Notes: generated from the sequence alone by a model not told the origin. Counted from the stretch's first letter, positions 16,915 through 26,704 are shown. The stretch: DNA of 64,000 nucleotides from CAWARU01 sp963784575 (GCA_963784575.1 CAWARU010000002.1:124001-188000); one strand, 5' to 3'. Program-made: numbers and translations.

Positions 16915-18162
16915 ATGCTCTTAGACAAAATACTCAAGCCATTCATACAGATTGGAACGTTGACCATTATTGACGCAAATAATCGAAGCCACGTTTATTC
17001 TGGGAAGTCTCCTAATTCTAAAAATCCCGATTCTAATCATCCTGATACTCATCATTCAAACCTCAATGTCTGCATTAGGCTCCATAATAAGGAAATAGAA
17101 AAAAAACTCATTTGGAGGCCGGAGCTAGCGTTGGGTGAAGGCTATATGGAAGGGGAAATCACCTTAGAACGCGGCTCACTCTATGATCTGCTCGATCTCT
17201 GCACTAAAAATTTATCTCTTGGCAAGTACAATCCAAGTTTATTCCAAAAATTGTTTTCCTTCATCACCAAATTTAATAACTTGCTTGAACAATATACGCC
17301 GATTGGCAAGGCACGCAGCAATGTGGCCCATCACTATGACATGAACGATGATTTCAGCAAACTATTTCTAGATCAAGACAGGCAATATTCCTGTGCTTAT
17401 TTCAAGGACGAAGCCAATAGCTTAGAACAAGCGCAAGAAAATAAAAAAAACCATATTGCCAGAAAATTACTTCTGGGATCCGGACAGCGCGTATTGGATA
17501 TTGGTTCTGGCTGGGGTGGCTTGGCGCTTCATCTTGCCAAACTGTCGGATGTGGAAGTCGTTGGGTTGACTCTTTCCAAAGAACAACATAAAGCAGCGAG
17601 TGAACGCGCCAAAAACGAAAATCTCTCAAATAAAGTGCAATTTCATCTCAGAGATTACCGTGAAGAAACTGGGAAATATGATCGCATCGTATCAGTGGGT
17701 ATGTTTGAGCATGTTGGCGTGCCGCAATATCAAACATTCTTTGATCAAACCGCAAAGTTATTGGCGGATGATGGCGTAATGCTGCTTCATACAATCGGTG
17801 CAAGTTCACCGCCGCGAGTCACCAATCCCTGGATCCGGAAATACATATTTCCAGGGGGTTATTGTCCTTCACTCTCCGAAGTACTTCCTAGAATTGAAAA
17901 AGCCAAACTGAATGTTACTGACGTCGAAATTTTACGTTTTCATTATGCTGAAACCTTGCGGCATTGGTTAGAGAGATTCACACGTTGCAGGGATTACGCC
18001 AAATCATTATATGATGAAAGGTTCTGCCGCATGTGGGAGTTTTATCTCGCTTCCTGTGAGGTTGGTTTCAGGAATCAGGATTTGGTGGTATTTCAAATAC
18101 AGATTGCTAAGAGTAAGTGCAAGAATATCGTCCCCATGACCAGAGATTATCTGTACGCCTAG
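16915..18162 (+). CDS. cfa: Cyclopropane-fatty-acyl-phospholipid synthase
   Basis: Methylenates unsaturated acyl chains of membrane phospholipids using S-adenosylmethionine, usually on entry into stationary phase or stress. 415 codons. The SAM motif I is VLDIGSGWGGLALHLA (about 193-208). The conserved lead-in SNVAHHYDMNDDFSKLFLD and active-site region QYSCAYF precede it, and MFEHVGVPQY, PGGYCPSLSE and the C-terminal DYAKSLYD follow, all as in characterised Cfa proteins. The N-terminal substrate-binding domain has an Asn/Ser/His/Pro-rich insertion at about 33-50. AAGGA five bases upstream fixes the ATG. It stands between the hairpin repeat and the convergent glycan operon. Confidence 0.96.
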   Translation: MLLDKILKPFIQIGTLTIIDANNRSHVYSGKSPNSKNPDSNHPDTHHSNLNVCIRLHNKEIEKKLIWRPELALGEGYMEGEITLERGSLYDLLDLCTKNLSLGKYNPSLFQKLFSFITKFNNLLEQYTPIGKARSNVAHHYDMNDDFSKLFLDQDRQYSCAYFKDEANSLEQAQENKKNHIARKLLLGSGQRVLDIGSGWGGLALHLAKLSDVEVVGLTLSKEQHKAASERAKNENLSNKVQFHLRDYREETGKYDRIVSVGMFEHVGVPQYQTFFDQTAKLLADDGVMLLHTIGASSPPRVTNPWIRKYIFPGGYCPSLSEVLPRIEKAKLNVTDVEILRFHYAETLRHWLERFTRCRDYAKSLYDERFCRMWEFYLASCEVGFRNQDLVVFQIQIAKSKCKNIVPMTRDYLYA

Positions 18163-18183
18163 AACTGTTCTTAAATCAGGCCA

Positions 18184-19467
18184 TTAATTTTGATTACATT
18201 TAAGCGGGAAACCTGGAACAGGATTGCAATCTCTAATGATGCTCAGCAATTCCGCTGCACTTTCTGCCCACGTCAAACGCTTTATTTGTCTTGAATCAGG
18301 CCATTGGTTTTTATTATCGTCAATGAGCCATCGTTCGATCAGGCCTTGTAAACTGCGTACATCCCCTACTTTGAAATAACTGATGTGTCCCTGCCCAATT
18401 TCCTGAAACACTTCGATATCGGAAGCAAAAATAGGGATTCCGAATTGAGAGGCTTCTACTATTGGCAAGCCAAAACCTTCAGCTTCTGATGCAATAACCA
18501 AAGCTTGTGACTTTTGATAGCAATAGACTAATTCAGCATCAGTCGGCTGATCGAGATAAATCAGCCGTGCACCATTTTCAGGATGCGTCTTTATGCGCTG
18601 TACCAGATCCTGCATCATCCAACCATACTTGCCTGCAATGCAAAGTCGGATTTTATAGCCTTTTTGCCAGAGCAATTCAAATGCATCCAATATTAATTCA
18701 TGGCCTTTACGGGGTTCGAGGGTGCCTACTGTAATAAATGTGGTTATAGGGTCTGAAAAAAAATCCAATTTTTCAGTGGAATTTTTTTGATTGTTTTGAT
18801 GATTGAGAATTGAAATACTTGACCCTAGCCGCCAGTATTTAATCGGAATATTATTGTGATCATTGTAATATTTACGATATTTATGACAATTATTTTCAAG
18901 ATACAAACGAAATCTCTCTGCAGTAGTCTTTGAAATACAAATAAATCCATCACTTTCTTTAATAGCTCGGGCAAGCCAGCACTTAAAAATTGCCACAAAA
19001 TCCTTGGAAAAGTAATTCGGAAAATCAATTGGATTCAAATCATAAATGACAGTCAATATTGTTGCGCCAGTTTTATGAAACTTCTTAAAAATTGTATCAA
19101 AGTTGCCTTCTAAAATAGAAAGCCAAGAAGAATCCAGCATCAACAAGACATCGTGGTTTTGCAGTTCATCATTATTCAGGACTATTTGATTCAGGTTAAC
19201 CTGCTTAAGTTCTGCCACAATATTATGAACCACCCGCTGGATGCCTGTCACAAAAGGAACTTTGCTCGATGCACTATAATCAATCCATAGTGTAAAATTG
19301 CTGTCATCACTATTCTTGACTTGCACAGGGATCAAAGTTGGGCTTCTTTTCGAAGCCGTTATTGTTACCCGGGTTCTTGCCCATAAGTCTGGAAAAGTGT
19401 TATGCAAGGCAAAGCCCAAGTGGCGCAGTATCGGATTTTGCTTCAATTTGTTGAAAAGCTTTTTCAT
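18184..19467 (-). CDS. GT-B glycosyltransferase, family 4 type
   Basis: Last gene of the glycan operon, 427 codons. The C-terminal GT4 nucleotide-sugar domain begins with FITVGTLEPRKGH (about 240), and the E-x7-E motif is present as EAEGFGLPIVEAS. The N-terminal domain contains a conserved TGIQRVVHNI acceptor-side segment found in mannosyltransferase-like GT4 proteins. No membrane segment; probably membrane-peripheral. The ATG overlaps the upstream gene's stop by one base (TAATG), implying translational coupling. The sugar donor is unknown; GDP-mannose or a GDP-deoxyhexose is reasonable given the operon's gmd. Confidence 0.9.
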   Translation of the reverse strand: MKKLFNKLKQNPILRHLGFALHNTFPDLWARTRVTITASKRSPTLIPVQVKNSDDSNFTLWIDYSASSKVPFVTGIQRVVHNIVAELKQVNLNQIVLNNDELQNHDVLLMLDSSWLSILEGNFDTIFKKFHKTGATILTVIYDLNPIDFPNYFSKDFVAIFKCWLARAIKESDGFICISKTTAERFRLYLENNCHKYRKYYNDHNNIPIKYWRLGSSISILNHQNNQKNSTEKLDFFSDPITTFITVGTLEPRKGHELILDAFELLWQKGYKIRLCIAGKYGWMMQDLVQRIKTHPENGARLIYLDQPTDAELVYCYQKSQALVIASEAEGFGLPIVEASQFGIPIFASDIEVFQEIGQGHISYFKVGDVRSLQGLIERWLIDDNKNQWPDSRQIKRLTWAESAAELLSIIRDCNPVPGFPLKCNQN

Positions 19468-20570
19468 TATCTTAGCAATTCATGGTATAAATCAAGATAA
19501 TTTAATGCCATTTTGTCGGCGGTGAATAATTCTTCATAGCGAGCTCTTGCGCCAGAGCCTTTTTCATCACTGGTTTCTTCTAGAATTCGCTGCATTGCAT
19601 CTCGAAGCGCCAAAGGATCCTCAGGGGGTACGATATACCCTGTTTTACCATGAATATTGACATAACTGCTGCCTGTTGCGATTTCAGCTGAGATAAGAGG
19701 CTTGCCAAACATTGCGCCTTCTAATAGTGATACACCAAATGCTTCAGAACGAATATGGGAGGGAAATACGATCGCTTTAGATAATTTAAACAGCGCTATT
19801 TTGTCCTCATCTGCCAAGGCACCCATAAAACGAACATTGCTGAGTTTTAATTTTTGAGCTTGAACTTTTAAAGCTCGCTCCATGGGACCTATGCCCACTA
19901 TCACAACTCGAAAATTTGAGTGCTTACAGGCCTCCAACAAAATATGTAAACCTTTATAGGCCCGAAGTACACCCACAAATAGAAAAAATCCTGCGCCCAG
20001 TTTTTCACGCCAATAGCTAAGCCTTTCAGTGCTGGGTTCGGGATAGAGACCTTGATCCAAGCCAATGGGTATAATTCGTAACTTATCCTGATATTTGCTT
20101 AATATTGGGCTTGATGCAACATAATTTGGCGAAGTGGCAACTATGGCTGCCATGCCATTCAAAAATTTATGCATTATGGGAGAATAAAGCTTCAGTAAAA
20201 AACGCTGCCTGACAATGTCGGAATGGTAGGTAAGAAGACAGGGTTTCTGTATTTTAGCATAAAAATGCATCAGATCTGCAAAAGGCCAGGGAAAGTGATA
20301 ATGAATAATATCAGCCTTCTCTGCATAGTTTTTAAACGCTCTTAAGCACTGCCAGGAAAAACCTGTTGACGCCAATTCAAAATTCTGCGGCATGCGAATA
20401 ACTTCAGCACTACCGTCATAGGATTCCATGGTATAGGAAACTTTGCTTAAAGTTAAGATAGTGCTTTTGACGGCCATTTTACCAACGCCCCAAGCAATTT
20501 GCTTTATGACTTGCTGTACGCCGCCATAGGCATCCGGATAATAAGTTTTGTAAACATGCAGGATATTCAT
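19467..20570 (-). CDS. GT-B glycosyltransferase, family 4 type
   Basis: 367 codons, start ATG at 20570. The N-terminal motif YYPDAYGGVQQVIKQIA is the classical GT4 acceptor-site glycine loop. The donor domain has FLFVGVLRAYKGLHILLEA and an E-x7-E variant SEAFGVSLLEGAMFGKPLI. The C-terminal TADKMALNYLDLYHELL is the usual closing helix. It lies 57 bp after the preceding glycosyltransferase and is coupled to the following one by TAATG. The composition suggests a WbaZ/WcaL-like enzyme of O-antigen or exopolysaccharide assembly; exact linkage cannot be told. Confidence 0.9.
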   Translation of the reverse strand: MNILHVYKTYYPDAYGGVQQVIKQIAWGVGKMAVKSTILTLSKVSYTMESYDGSAEVIRMPQNFELASTGFSWQCLRAFKNYAEKADIIHYHFPWPFADLMHFYAKIQKPCLLTYHSDIVRQRFLLKLYSPIMHKFLNGMAAIVATSPNYVASSPILSKYQDKLRIIPIGLDQGLYPEPSTERLSYWREKLGAGFFLFVGVLRAYKGLHILLEACKHSNFRVVIVGIGPMERALKVQAQKLKLSNVRFMGALADEDKIALFKLSKAIVFPSHIRSEAFGVSLLEGAMFGKPLISAEIATGSSYVNIHGKTGYIVPPEDPLALRDAMQRILEETSDEKGSGARARYEELFTADKMALNYLDLYHELLR

Positions 20571-20627
20571 AAGAGTGTAGTTTTAAATCCAGAGAAAAAG
20601 CCAGAGAATAATCCGGAGATTTGACTT

Positions 20628-21815
20628 TCAGATAAATTGCGCATAAACTTGTATAGTCTTTTTTGCACAGGCACTCCAAGTCATTTCTTTAGCAATACAG
20701 AATCCCCTCTCTATGCAGGCTTTTCGTAACGCCACACTGTCTAGTATTTTTAGAAGTGCAGCCATGATTTCCTCAATACTTAAGGGGTTTACGGTAATTG
20801 CAGCAGCATTTGAGACTTCTTGCAAGGACGCAATATCAGAAGTAATGACAGGGATCTGGCTTGCAAAGGCCTCGAGCAAGGGAAGTCCAAAACCTTCATA
20901 GAGCGAGGGAAATAAAAAGCAGTTCGCTCCCTGATAGAGACATTGTAAATCTTCTTTAGGAACATATTGGGTCCAAATCAGTTCTCCTTTGGATCGAAGT
21001 TCTTGCAAGAGCGGCATGAATTCCTCTGTGTTCCAACCTTCGCGGCCGACAATAACCAGTTTATGCTTTTGCCTGAGATCAAGCGGTAGAGATTGATAGG
21101 CTTTTAGCATTCGCAAGATATTTTTTCTTGGCTGTAAGGTGCCAACAAATAAAATATAGTCTTTTGGGACACCATAATGATTTAGAACATTCTCAATCTC
21201 TTGATTCGTTTTCTGAACAAACCAAGAACTGTCTACCCCTAAAGGAACTACAGTGATATTTTCTTCGCGCACACCAAAATATTCAACCAAATCGGGGATC
21301 ATACCTTGCGATAATGCTATGATGTGATCAGCAAAACGCGTGGTTCGATGTACGATTTGTCCTTTTATCCTGCGGTATTGACTTCGAATCCAATGGGGAT
21401 ATTTTAATAAAGTAGCATCATGCAATGAAGCAATCACCGGACATTTTAATTTTGGAATCCGATAGTCTAAGGCATGGTAGAGAGATAAATTGGCCTTTTT
21501 TCTGCCATTATTTTTGCTATTACTATTATTATTGCTATTACTTTTGCAATTAATAGCGAAGGTCTTTCCGGTCAGAAGAGAAGCAGCAGTCATCCAGGAA
21601 AAAGGATATGGCCAAGAAGATCCGAGGGATAAAGACCGCTGTGCCAGCAATACTTTTGGAAAGGCAATGGGCAGTACATCCAATCCATAATCCAATCGTA
21701 AGCTTTGCATTAATTGCAAAGTTGTAATACCAATACCATCGAGACAATGTCCTGCAATTCTGGGTTCGATCGCAGTACTGCTCATGCCAATGGTGAGATC
21801 TGATAAATCAGCCAT
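20628..21815 (-). CDS. GT-B glycosyltransferase, family 4 type (mannosyltransferase-like)
   Basis: 395 codons from the ATG at 21815, which overlaps the end of gmd by eight bases; a longer frame to 21893 lacks support. The GT4 donor domain has ILFVGTLQPRKNILRML and E-x7-E as LYEGFGLPLLEAFA. The acceptor side has SLHDATLLKYPHWI and HIIALSQGM. Residues about 100-120 form an Asn/Ser-rich low-complexity insertion encoded by a trinucleotide-like AAT/AGC tract (21495-21560) not expected in the fold. The short overlap with gmd indicates coupled translation, consistent with use of a GDP-sugar. Confidence 0.9.
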   Translation of the reverse strand: MADLSDLTIGMSSTAIEPRIAGHCLDGIGITTLQLMQSLRLDYGLDVLPIAFPKVLLAQRSLSLGSSWPYPFSWMTAASLLTGKTFAINCKSNSNNNSNSKNNGRKKANLSLYHALDYRIPKLKCPVIASLHDATLLKYPHWIRSQYRRIKGQIVHRTTRFADHIIALSQGMIPDLVEYFGVREENITVVPLGVDSSWFVQKTNQEIENVLNHYGVPKDYILFVGTLQPRKNILRMLKAYQSLPLDLRQKHKLVIVGREGWNTEEFMPLLQELRSKGELIWTQYVPKEDLQCLYQGANCFLFPSLYEGFGLPLLEAFASQIPVITSDIASLQEVSNAAAITVNPLSIEEIMAALLKILDSVALRKACIERGFCIAKEMTWSACAKKTIQVYAQFI

Positions 21816-22890
21816 ACGACAGCAAACTCTCATTCTCTGGGTTAGAAACATTATTATTACCACGCTCTGCTTTGAGGCGTTCCAGATCTGCATTCACCAT
21901 TAATTGGCACAATTGTTCAAGATTTGTTTTAGCCTTCCACCCTAATTCCTGATAAGCCTTGCTTGGATCGCCTATCAATAATTCGACTTCGGCAGAACGA
22001 AATAATTTAGGATTGACACGAACGATGGTCCTCCCACTTTTCGCATCCAGTCCGCGTTCCGAGATTCCTCTGCCCTGCCAAATTAACTCGATTTTGGCAG
22101 CTTTGGCAGCCATATTCACAAATTCCCGAACCGTTTCTGCACGGTTGGTTGCAAGAACATAATTTCCAGGAGTTTTAGCTTGGAGCATTTGATACATACC
22201 CTCCACGTATTCTTTAGCATAACCCCAGTCACGTTTGGCATCCAGATTGCCCAATTCAAGATAATCTTGCATACCAAGTTTTATTTTTGCGATCCCATGG
22301 GATATCTTTCGAGTAACAAATTCAAGACCTCGCAAGGGTGATTCATGATTAAAAAGTATCCCGCTGACTGCAAAAATGCCATAGCTTTCTCGGTAATTCA
22401 CCGTCATCCAATGGGCATAAAGCTTTGCAGCACCATAAGGACTGCGCGGATAAAAAGGGGTGTTTTCATCCTGGGGAACCTTTAAGACTTTGCCAAATTG
22501 CTCAGAGGATGAAGCTTGATAATACTTTATCTCTGTATTAACAATTCTAATGGCCTCCAGGATATTTAAGGCCCCAAGACCTGTAATTTGCAGAGTCGTG
22601 ATGGGTTGTTCGAAAGAAACTCCCACATAGCTCTGGGCAGCTAAATTATAGATCTCATCAGGTTGAACGAATTCCAGCAATCGTATGCAATTGCTAAGAT
22701 CGGTGAGATCGAGTTCAACCAATTTTAAAAGGGGATCTTTATCGATCCCAAGACTTTTAATGCGCCAGAAATTTCCAGAACTGATACGCCGATAGGCGCC
22801 GAAAACTTCATACCCTTTAGCAAGCAATAAGGATGCTAAATAGGCGCCATCTTGACCAGTGATCCCCGTGATGATTGCTTTTTTCTTCAT
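21808..22890 (-). CDS. gmd: GDP-mannose 4,6-dehydratase
   Basis: Converts GDP-D-mannose to GDP-4-keto-6-deoxy-D-mannose, the precursor of GDP-fucose, GDP-rhamnose, GDP-perosamine and related sugars. 360 codons. The extended SDR fold has the nucleotide motif TGITGQDGAYLA at the N-terminus, the Gmd signature GAYRRISSGN, and catalytic YGAAK (Tyr and Lys) after SSSEQFGK. The Gmd-specific NFRESYG-like and KRDWGYAKEYVEGM segments are present. It overlaps the upstream gene by four bases (ATGA) and the downstream glycosyltransferase by eight. No Rmd, Fcl or Per enzyme lies in the operon to process its product. Confidence 0.92.
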   Translation of the reverse strand: MKKKAIITGITGQDGAYLASLLLAKGYEVFGAYRRISSGNFWRIKSLGIDKDPLLKLVELDLTDLSNCIRLLEFVQPDEIYNLAAQSYVGVSFEQPITTLQITGLGALNILEAIRIVNTEIKYYQASSSEQFGKVLKVPQDENTPFYPRSPYGAAKLYAHWMTVNYRESYGIFAVSGILFNHESPLRGLEFVTRKISHGIAKIKLGMQDYLELGNLDAKRDWGYAKEYVEGMYQMLQAKTPGNYVLATNRAETVREFVNMAAKAAKIELIWQGRGISERGLDAKSGRTIVRVNPKLFRSAEVELLIGDPSKAYQELGWKAKTNLEQLCQLMVNADLERLKAERGNNNVSNPENESLLSYG

Positions 22891-23990
22891 TTTATTTCCT
22901 TCATGATAACTTCGACATAATGTTCCCAGTTATATTTTTGTTTGAGCATTTCAAGGTCTATGCTGAAATCTTGTCTTGCAAGGAGATTCAGTGCCGCCTC
23001 ATCTAGACTGTCTTTATTGCAAGGATCACAAAAAAATACGCCATCCACTTCAAATTCCTGTAATGAGCTATTACAACTGGTGATGACCGGGGTATTGTGA
23101 AGTAAGGAATCTAATACTGGAAAACCAAAACCTTCATAGAGCGAGGGATAAATGGTAAATCTCGAATATCGATACAGGCTGCAGAGTTTTTCATCCGGGA
23201 TTTTTCCGAGCATTTTTATCTTTCTTTTGGAATTTTGTATGAGGCCTTGAATCTTTGCTACAAATTTTGGATCGGTCCACCAAGAGACACTTCCCACTAT
23301 CCACAGTTCAAAATCTTCGGGGAGCACCGTCGTTTTGCTAAACCAGTCGATTAAAAAATGGCCATTTTTTCTGGGTTCGATACTCGTTACCGCTAAGACA
23401 ATATTATTTGAACGTTGCACAATGCTCTCGCTATCGTGGCCTTCGACACAGAGACTAGGGCCTGGGTAGACAGTCACAATTTTTTCCGCTGGGATATTGC
23501 CATAAAATTGTGCATCAAATTTAGTTTGCTCTGAAATTGCAATGATTGCATCACTGTGTTTGGCAATGCAATTTATCGTTTGCGGAAATTCCCTTAAAGT
23601 CTCTGGGGCATGAGTTTGCCCGCAAACGAAAGGCGTAAAATCGTTAATGATGCTGATTTCTTTCCGAAAAAGCTTGAAATCTGGTCTTTGAAATGGAAAA
23701 AGACAGGCACTTCTCTCAATTTCCTCATTTTTTGAATGGTAGAGTGTCCCTCGCATAATGTCCTGTGCAAAGTCAGATGTATCTTTGTATTTCTTCAATA
23801 GAATAGAAGTCGAAATGTGTCTTTCATGTTTCTCTATACCTGGCATCCCCGCTATTGCAGTTGAACTTAAACTGAGTGCTCGAATATCACACCTTTTCCC
23901 TAAGGCCCGAACGATTTGGGCTGCAAATCTTCCAAGCCCGGTCATAGGCATGCATGCCAGCATATTACTTTCTACGTATAAACGATCCAT
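22887..23990 (-). CDS. GT-B glycosyltransferase, family 4 type
   Basis: 367 codons. The donor domain begins VLAVTSIEPRKNGHFLIDW. The E-x7-E element appears as LYEGFGFPVLDSLL, with the second acidic residue an Asp instead of Glu. The N-terminal domain has GLGRFAAQIVRAL, the usual acceptor loop. It follows the 498-aa gene with no intergenic base and overlaps gmd by ATGA. It is a cytosolic or peripheral enzyme adding one sugar to the growing glycan; specificity unknown. Confidence 0.88.
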   Translation of the reverse strand: MDRLYVESNMLACMPMTGLGRFAAQIVRALGKRCDIRALSLSSTAIAGMPGIEKHERHISTSILLKKYKDTSDFAQDIMRGTLYHSKNEEIERSACLFPFQRPDFKLFRKEISIINDFTPFVCGQTHAPETLREFPQTINCIAKHSDAIIAISEQTKFDAQFYGNIPAEKIVTVYPGPSLCVEGHDSESIVQRSNNIVLAVTSIEPRKNGHFLIDWFSKTTVLPEDFELWIVGSVSWWTDPKFVAKIQGLIQNSKRKIKMLGKIPDEKLCSLYRYSRFTIYPSLYEGFGFPVLDSLLHNTPVITSCNSSLQEFEVDGVFFCDPCNKDSLDEAALNLLARQDFSIDLEMLKQKYNWEHYVEVIMKEIK

Positions 23991-25484
23991 CTAGATCCGA
24001 TCCATTAAATCCCAAATAAAATCTGATATTTTACTTTGCAGTTTGCTTTTATCAAAGTATTCAATCATAGCGTTTCGGCTAGCATGCGACATTTCGAGGT
24101 ACTTTGGATAATTTTCAATAGCCAAGCTGTAGCTAAGATTTAAATTTTGCATATAGCTTTCCATATTGATTTCTGACCAAGTGGTACGGAGATGCGGAGG
24201 ATTATGGGGCCAATAGGTTGGAGATTTATAGGAATCAATGATAAAACAATACTCTGGGCTTACAAAATCTTGCAGTGAGCTATGGCAGGGACAAACTGCG
24301 GGTCTTCCCGCAGCTAGATATTCATTTAAGGGAAGACATTGTCCTTCTGCATGGGATAGATTAATATAGTAAGTTGTGGCAAGAGCAAGTTTTCTCATGC
24401 TTTCATCATTCAGATATCCCGCAAGCAATATGATTTTTGGCCCATTATAGACTCCCAAATTTTCGATATAATTCTTTATCTTTTTAATGGAATTTGGTAC
24501 TGTATTTGAGGTATCAATGAGTTTAATAATCAGAGTCACCTCTTTTTTTCCCTTAAAAGCCCATACGAAACCTTTTATGAGATTGGACCAATTTTTTCTG
24601 CCATCATTGCTATTTAAAAGGGTTGTATAGACTATTCCAGAGATTTCAAGCTGGCATAGATTATCTTTGACAGAAATTGCGGAACCAGTCTTCAGTTTTT
24701 GATTGTTCGCAGCAAGGGTACTATGATAAGCCGCTTTTGAAGTTTTTAATAAGTTGAAGAACGTTTTCTTTGTGAACTGCTTCACTCTCTCTGGAATTTT
24801 TCGAGTAATGAACATTCCCATCATATGAACAAATGTGTGCCAGACCTGTTTCAATGCTTGTTTAAAATGAAGAATGGAAAGTTTGGTATAAAGATCATCA
24901 TAAGAGGCTGCATTTTCCTTATAATTTAAGGAGATCCCCATTTTACATATTTCAATGATTGGGGCATTGATCGTAATGTTTTGGCCATTTTTCCAGGCAC
25001 CAATATTAAAATACTGATCAGGTATCGGGGTTCTCCATAAACCAATGGGGAGATCACATGCTGCCTTACGAAAACTGACAAGGTTTTCTCTAGAGTGGAC
25101 AATAAGACCCTTCAACCCTGAAATGGCTTTCAGCCAATTATGACGAAGAACGCCCTGAATTTCTTCATTAGGGATGTCGGGAAATTCCCAGAAGATAACA
25201 CCAAGGGTTGGACATTTGCGTGATACATATATTCCAACGGGTTGACCAAACGCTAGGTGTAGGCAGCTTCCGCCTTGTTCTGAAATTTTTCGATAATAAT
25301 AATCTACTTGACTTGCTGGATTGTCCAATGTAATGACTTCTGCAAAACTGGATAGATAAGGCTTATAAGCATTCATCGAGACAGCATAGGAATAGTGCTC
25401 AACTCCCATATTCTGCGCATTAATATCATTTTTTCCTACCACACTGGATAAGAGCAAAGTGAGCTTTTCAGAGGCTCGTTGCAT
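23991..25484 (-). CDS. Glycosyltransferase, GT-B type, first gene of the glycan operon
   Basis: 497 codons from the ATG at 25484, chosen because GAGG is eight bases upstream (25493-25496); a TTG at 25487 is less likely. The C-terminal half is GT4-like: YTTLLNSNDGRKNW, then LSHAEGQCLPLNEYLAAGRPAV with the E-x7-E pair, and a late DSYKSPTYWPHNPP loop. The N-terminal half has the typical VIFWEFPDIP and LKGLIVHSREN elements. Two charged helices near 225-260 form an insertion. Longer and more divergent than the other four enzymes. It resembles glycosyltransferases that handle large or multi-sugar acceptors, but the substrate is unknown. Confidence 0.85.
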   Translation of the reverse strand: MQRASEKLTLLLSSVVGKNDINAQNMGVEHYSYAVSMNAYKPYLSSFAEVITLDNPASQVDYYYRKISEQGGSCLHLAFGQPVGIYVSRKCPTLGVIFWEFPDIPNEEIQGVLRHNWLKAISGLKGLIVHSRENLVSFRKAACDLPIGLWRTPIPDQYFNIGAWKNGQNITINAPIIEICKMGISLNYKENAASYDDLYTKLSILHFKQALKQVWHTFVHMMGMFITRKIPERVKQFTKKTFFNLLKTSKAAYHSTLAANNQKLKTGSAISVKDNLCQLEISGIVYTTLLNSNDGRKNWSNLIKGFVWAFKGKKEVTLIIKLIDTSNTVPNSIKKIKNYIENLGVYNGPKIILLAGYLNDESMRKLALATTYYINLSHAEGQCLPLNEYLAAGRPAVCPCHSSLQDFVSPEYCFIIDSYKSPTYWPHNPPHLRTTWSEINMESYMQNLNLSYSLAIENYPKYLEMSHASRNAMIEYFDKSKLQSKISDFIWDLMDRI

Positions 25485-25529
25485 CAATATTTCCTCAATT
25501 TTTTAAGACCTTGCGCGACGCTGTACGAT

Positions 25530-25557
25530 TTTATAAGACTTTGTACGATTTTTGCAA
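25530..25557 (-). promoter_or_regulatory. Candidate promoter of the glycan operon
   Basis: On the minus strand TTGCAA (25552-25557) and TATAAA (25530-25535) are 16 bp apart, matching sigma-70 boxes at four and five of six positions. Transcription would start about 40 bases before the first operon ATG. The remainder of the 25488-25752 gap shows nothing further except a partly repeated TGTACGATTTT element (25522 and 25542). Confidence 0.45.
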
Positions 25558-25752
25558 AGTATCTTCAATCTTTAACAAATTTGTAACTTGTGGCCCCTCT
25601 TTTGAGTATGATGAGTATGACCAACATTGTTTTTGTATTATCTCGCATTGAGAGGATTGGAGCAATGTCCTGTAGTTAAATCTCTATATCTATAAATGAA
25701 GTTACTTAGAATACTTTCATATGCTTAACAACTTACGTAATGTTTGTAAAAA

Positions 25753-26697
25753 TTACAGAATGGATATTGTTATCCTGCCCCTGCCCTCTTTATCAAGAAT
25801 CTTCAGGAGTTGCTTTGAAACTGATTCTAGTTCTTCTTGAATTTTCCAAGGTGGGTTTATGATGATCATGCCGCTTCCAATCAGACGGAATTCGGCATCT
25901 TCAGGATAAATGCTGAGTTCAGCGACAAGCGCCTTTTCAGAAGGGATGTGGTTTTTGTTGAGAAGATTTTTTAAATCATGCTTAAATTGCAGCACTGTTT
26001 TCTTATCTTTGATAGGGTACCAGATTGCATAAATGCCAGAGTTGAATTTCTGCAAGCCAATGGCAAGAGTATCTAAAATCGACTGCCACTCCAGAGACTT
26101 TTCATAGGGTGGATCGATGAGTATGAGACCGCGACGCTCTTTGGGAGGAAGAAATGCTTTCATCGCCAGGTATCCATCCTGTAAGTGAATAGAAATGTTG
26201 GGGCTTCTGCTTGCGCGAAAGATATCCTTTAAAGCTTGATACTCATTGGGATGCAATTCTGATAAAATCACATGATCCTGTAATTCTACCTTATTTTGGT
26301 CAGGATTGTTTTCATTAGATTTAAAACGCAACGCATATTCATCCAGACAGGTTTTTGCAATTAAAGGAGAGCCGGGATAATATGTTGGATAATTATAGCT
26401 TTGAATAATTTCGAGATATTTTTCGATCAGAGGATGAATTGTCTTGCTGGGTTGCGTATCTAGGTTGTCTTTGGTGTTTTGGTTATAATACTGTATAACT
26501 TGCTCAATCCCTGAAAGATATTCTTTATTTTCCGTGTTTTCTAACAAGCTCAGTTTATATATACCTGCGCCCGCATGGGTATCTATATAGCAAAAAGGCT
26601 TGTCTTTTTTAGACAAAGCTTGTAATAAGGCAATTAGAACAATGTGCTTAAATACATCCGCAAAACTGCCCGCATGAAAGAGGTGTCTGTAATTCAT
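25753..26697 (-). CDS. rlmJ: 23S rRNA (adenine(2030)-N6)-methyltransferase
   Basis: Methylates A2030 of 23S rRNA using S-adenosylmethionine. 314 codons, slightly longer than E. coli RlmJ (280) because of polar insertions near 60-80 and 128-140. The diagnostic start MNYRHLFHAGSFADVFKH is intact. CYIDTHAGAG is the SAM-binding strand-loop and LILIDPPYE is the catalytic DPPY motif. ATG at 26697; no ribosome site is visible, and a perfect TATAAT lies seven bases upstream (26705-26710), so the message may be leaderless. Confidence 0.95.
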   Translation of the reverse strand: MNYRHLFHAGSFADVFKHIVLIALLQALSKKDKPFCYIDTHAGAGIYKLSLLENTENKEYLSGIEQVIQYYNQNTKDNLDTQPSKTIHPLIEKYLEIIQSYNYPTYYPGSPLIAKTCLDEYALRFKSNENNPDQNKVELQDHVILSELHPNEYQALKDIFRASRSPNISIHLQDGYLAMKAFLPPKERRGLILIDPPYEKSLEWQSILDTLAIGLQKFNSGIYAIWYPIKDKKTVLQFKHDLKNLLNKNHIPSEKALVAELSIYPEDAEFRLIGSGMIIINPPWKIQEELESVSKQLLKILDKEGRGRITISIL

Positions 26698-26704
26698 GAT
26701 GGCT

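Noticed and set aside
21495..21560. Triplet tract considered as a CRISPR-like or tandem repeat array
   Set aside because: It is an in-frame Asn/Ser low-complexity insertion in a glycosyltransferase; no spacer structure. No CRISPR-like array was seen anywhere.
25607..25676. 22-codon plus-strand frame in the gap after the glycan operon
   Set aside because: Too short, no ribosome site, and not followed by a terminator.
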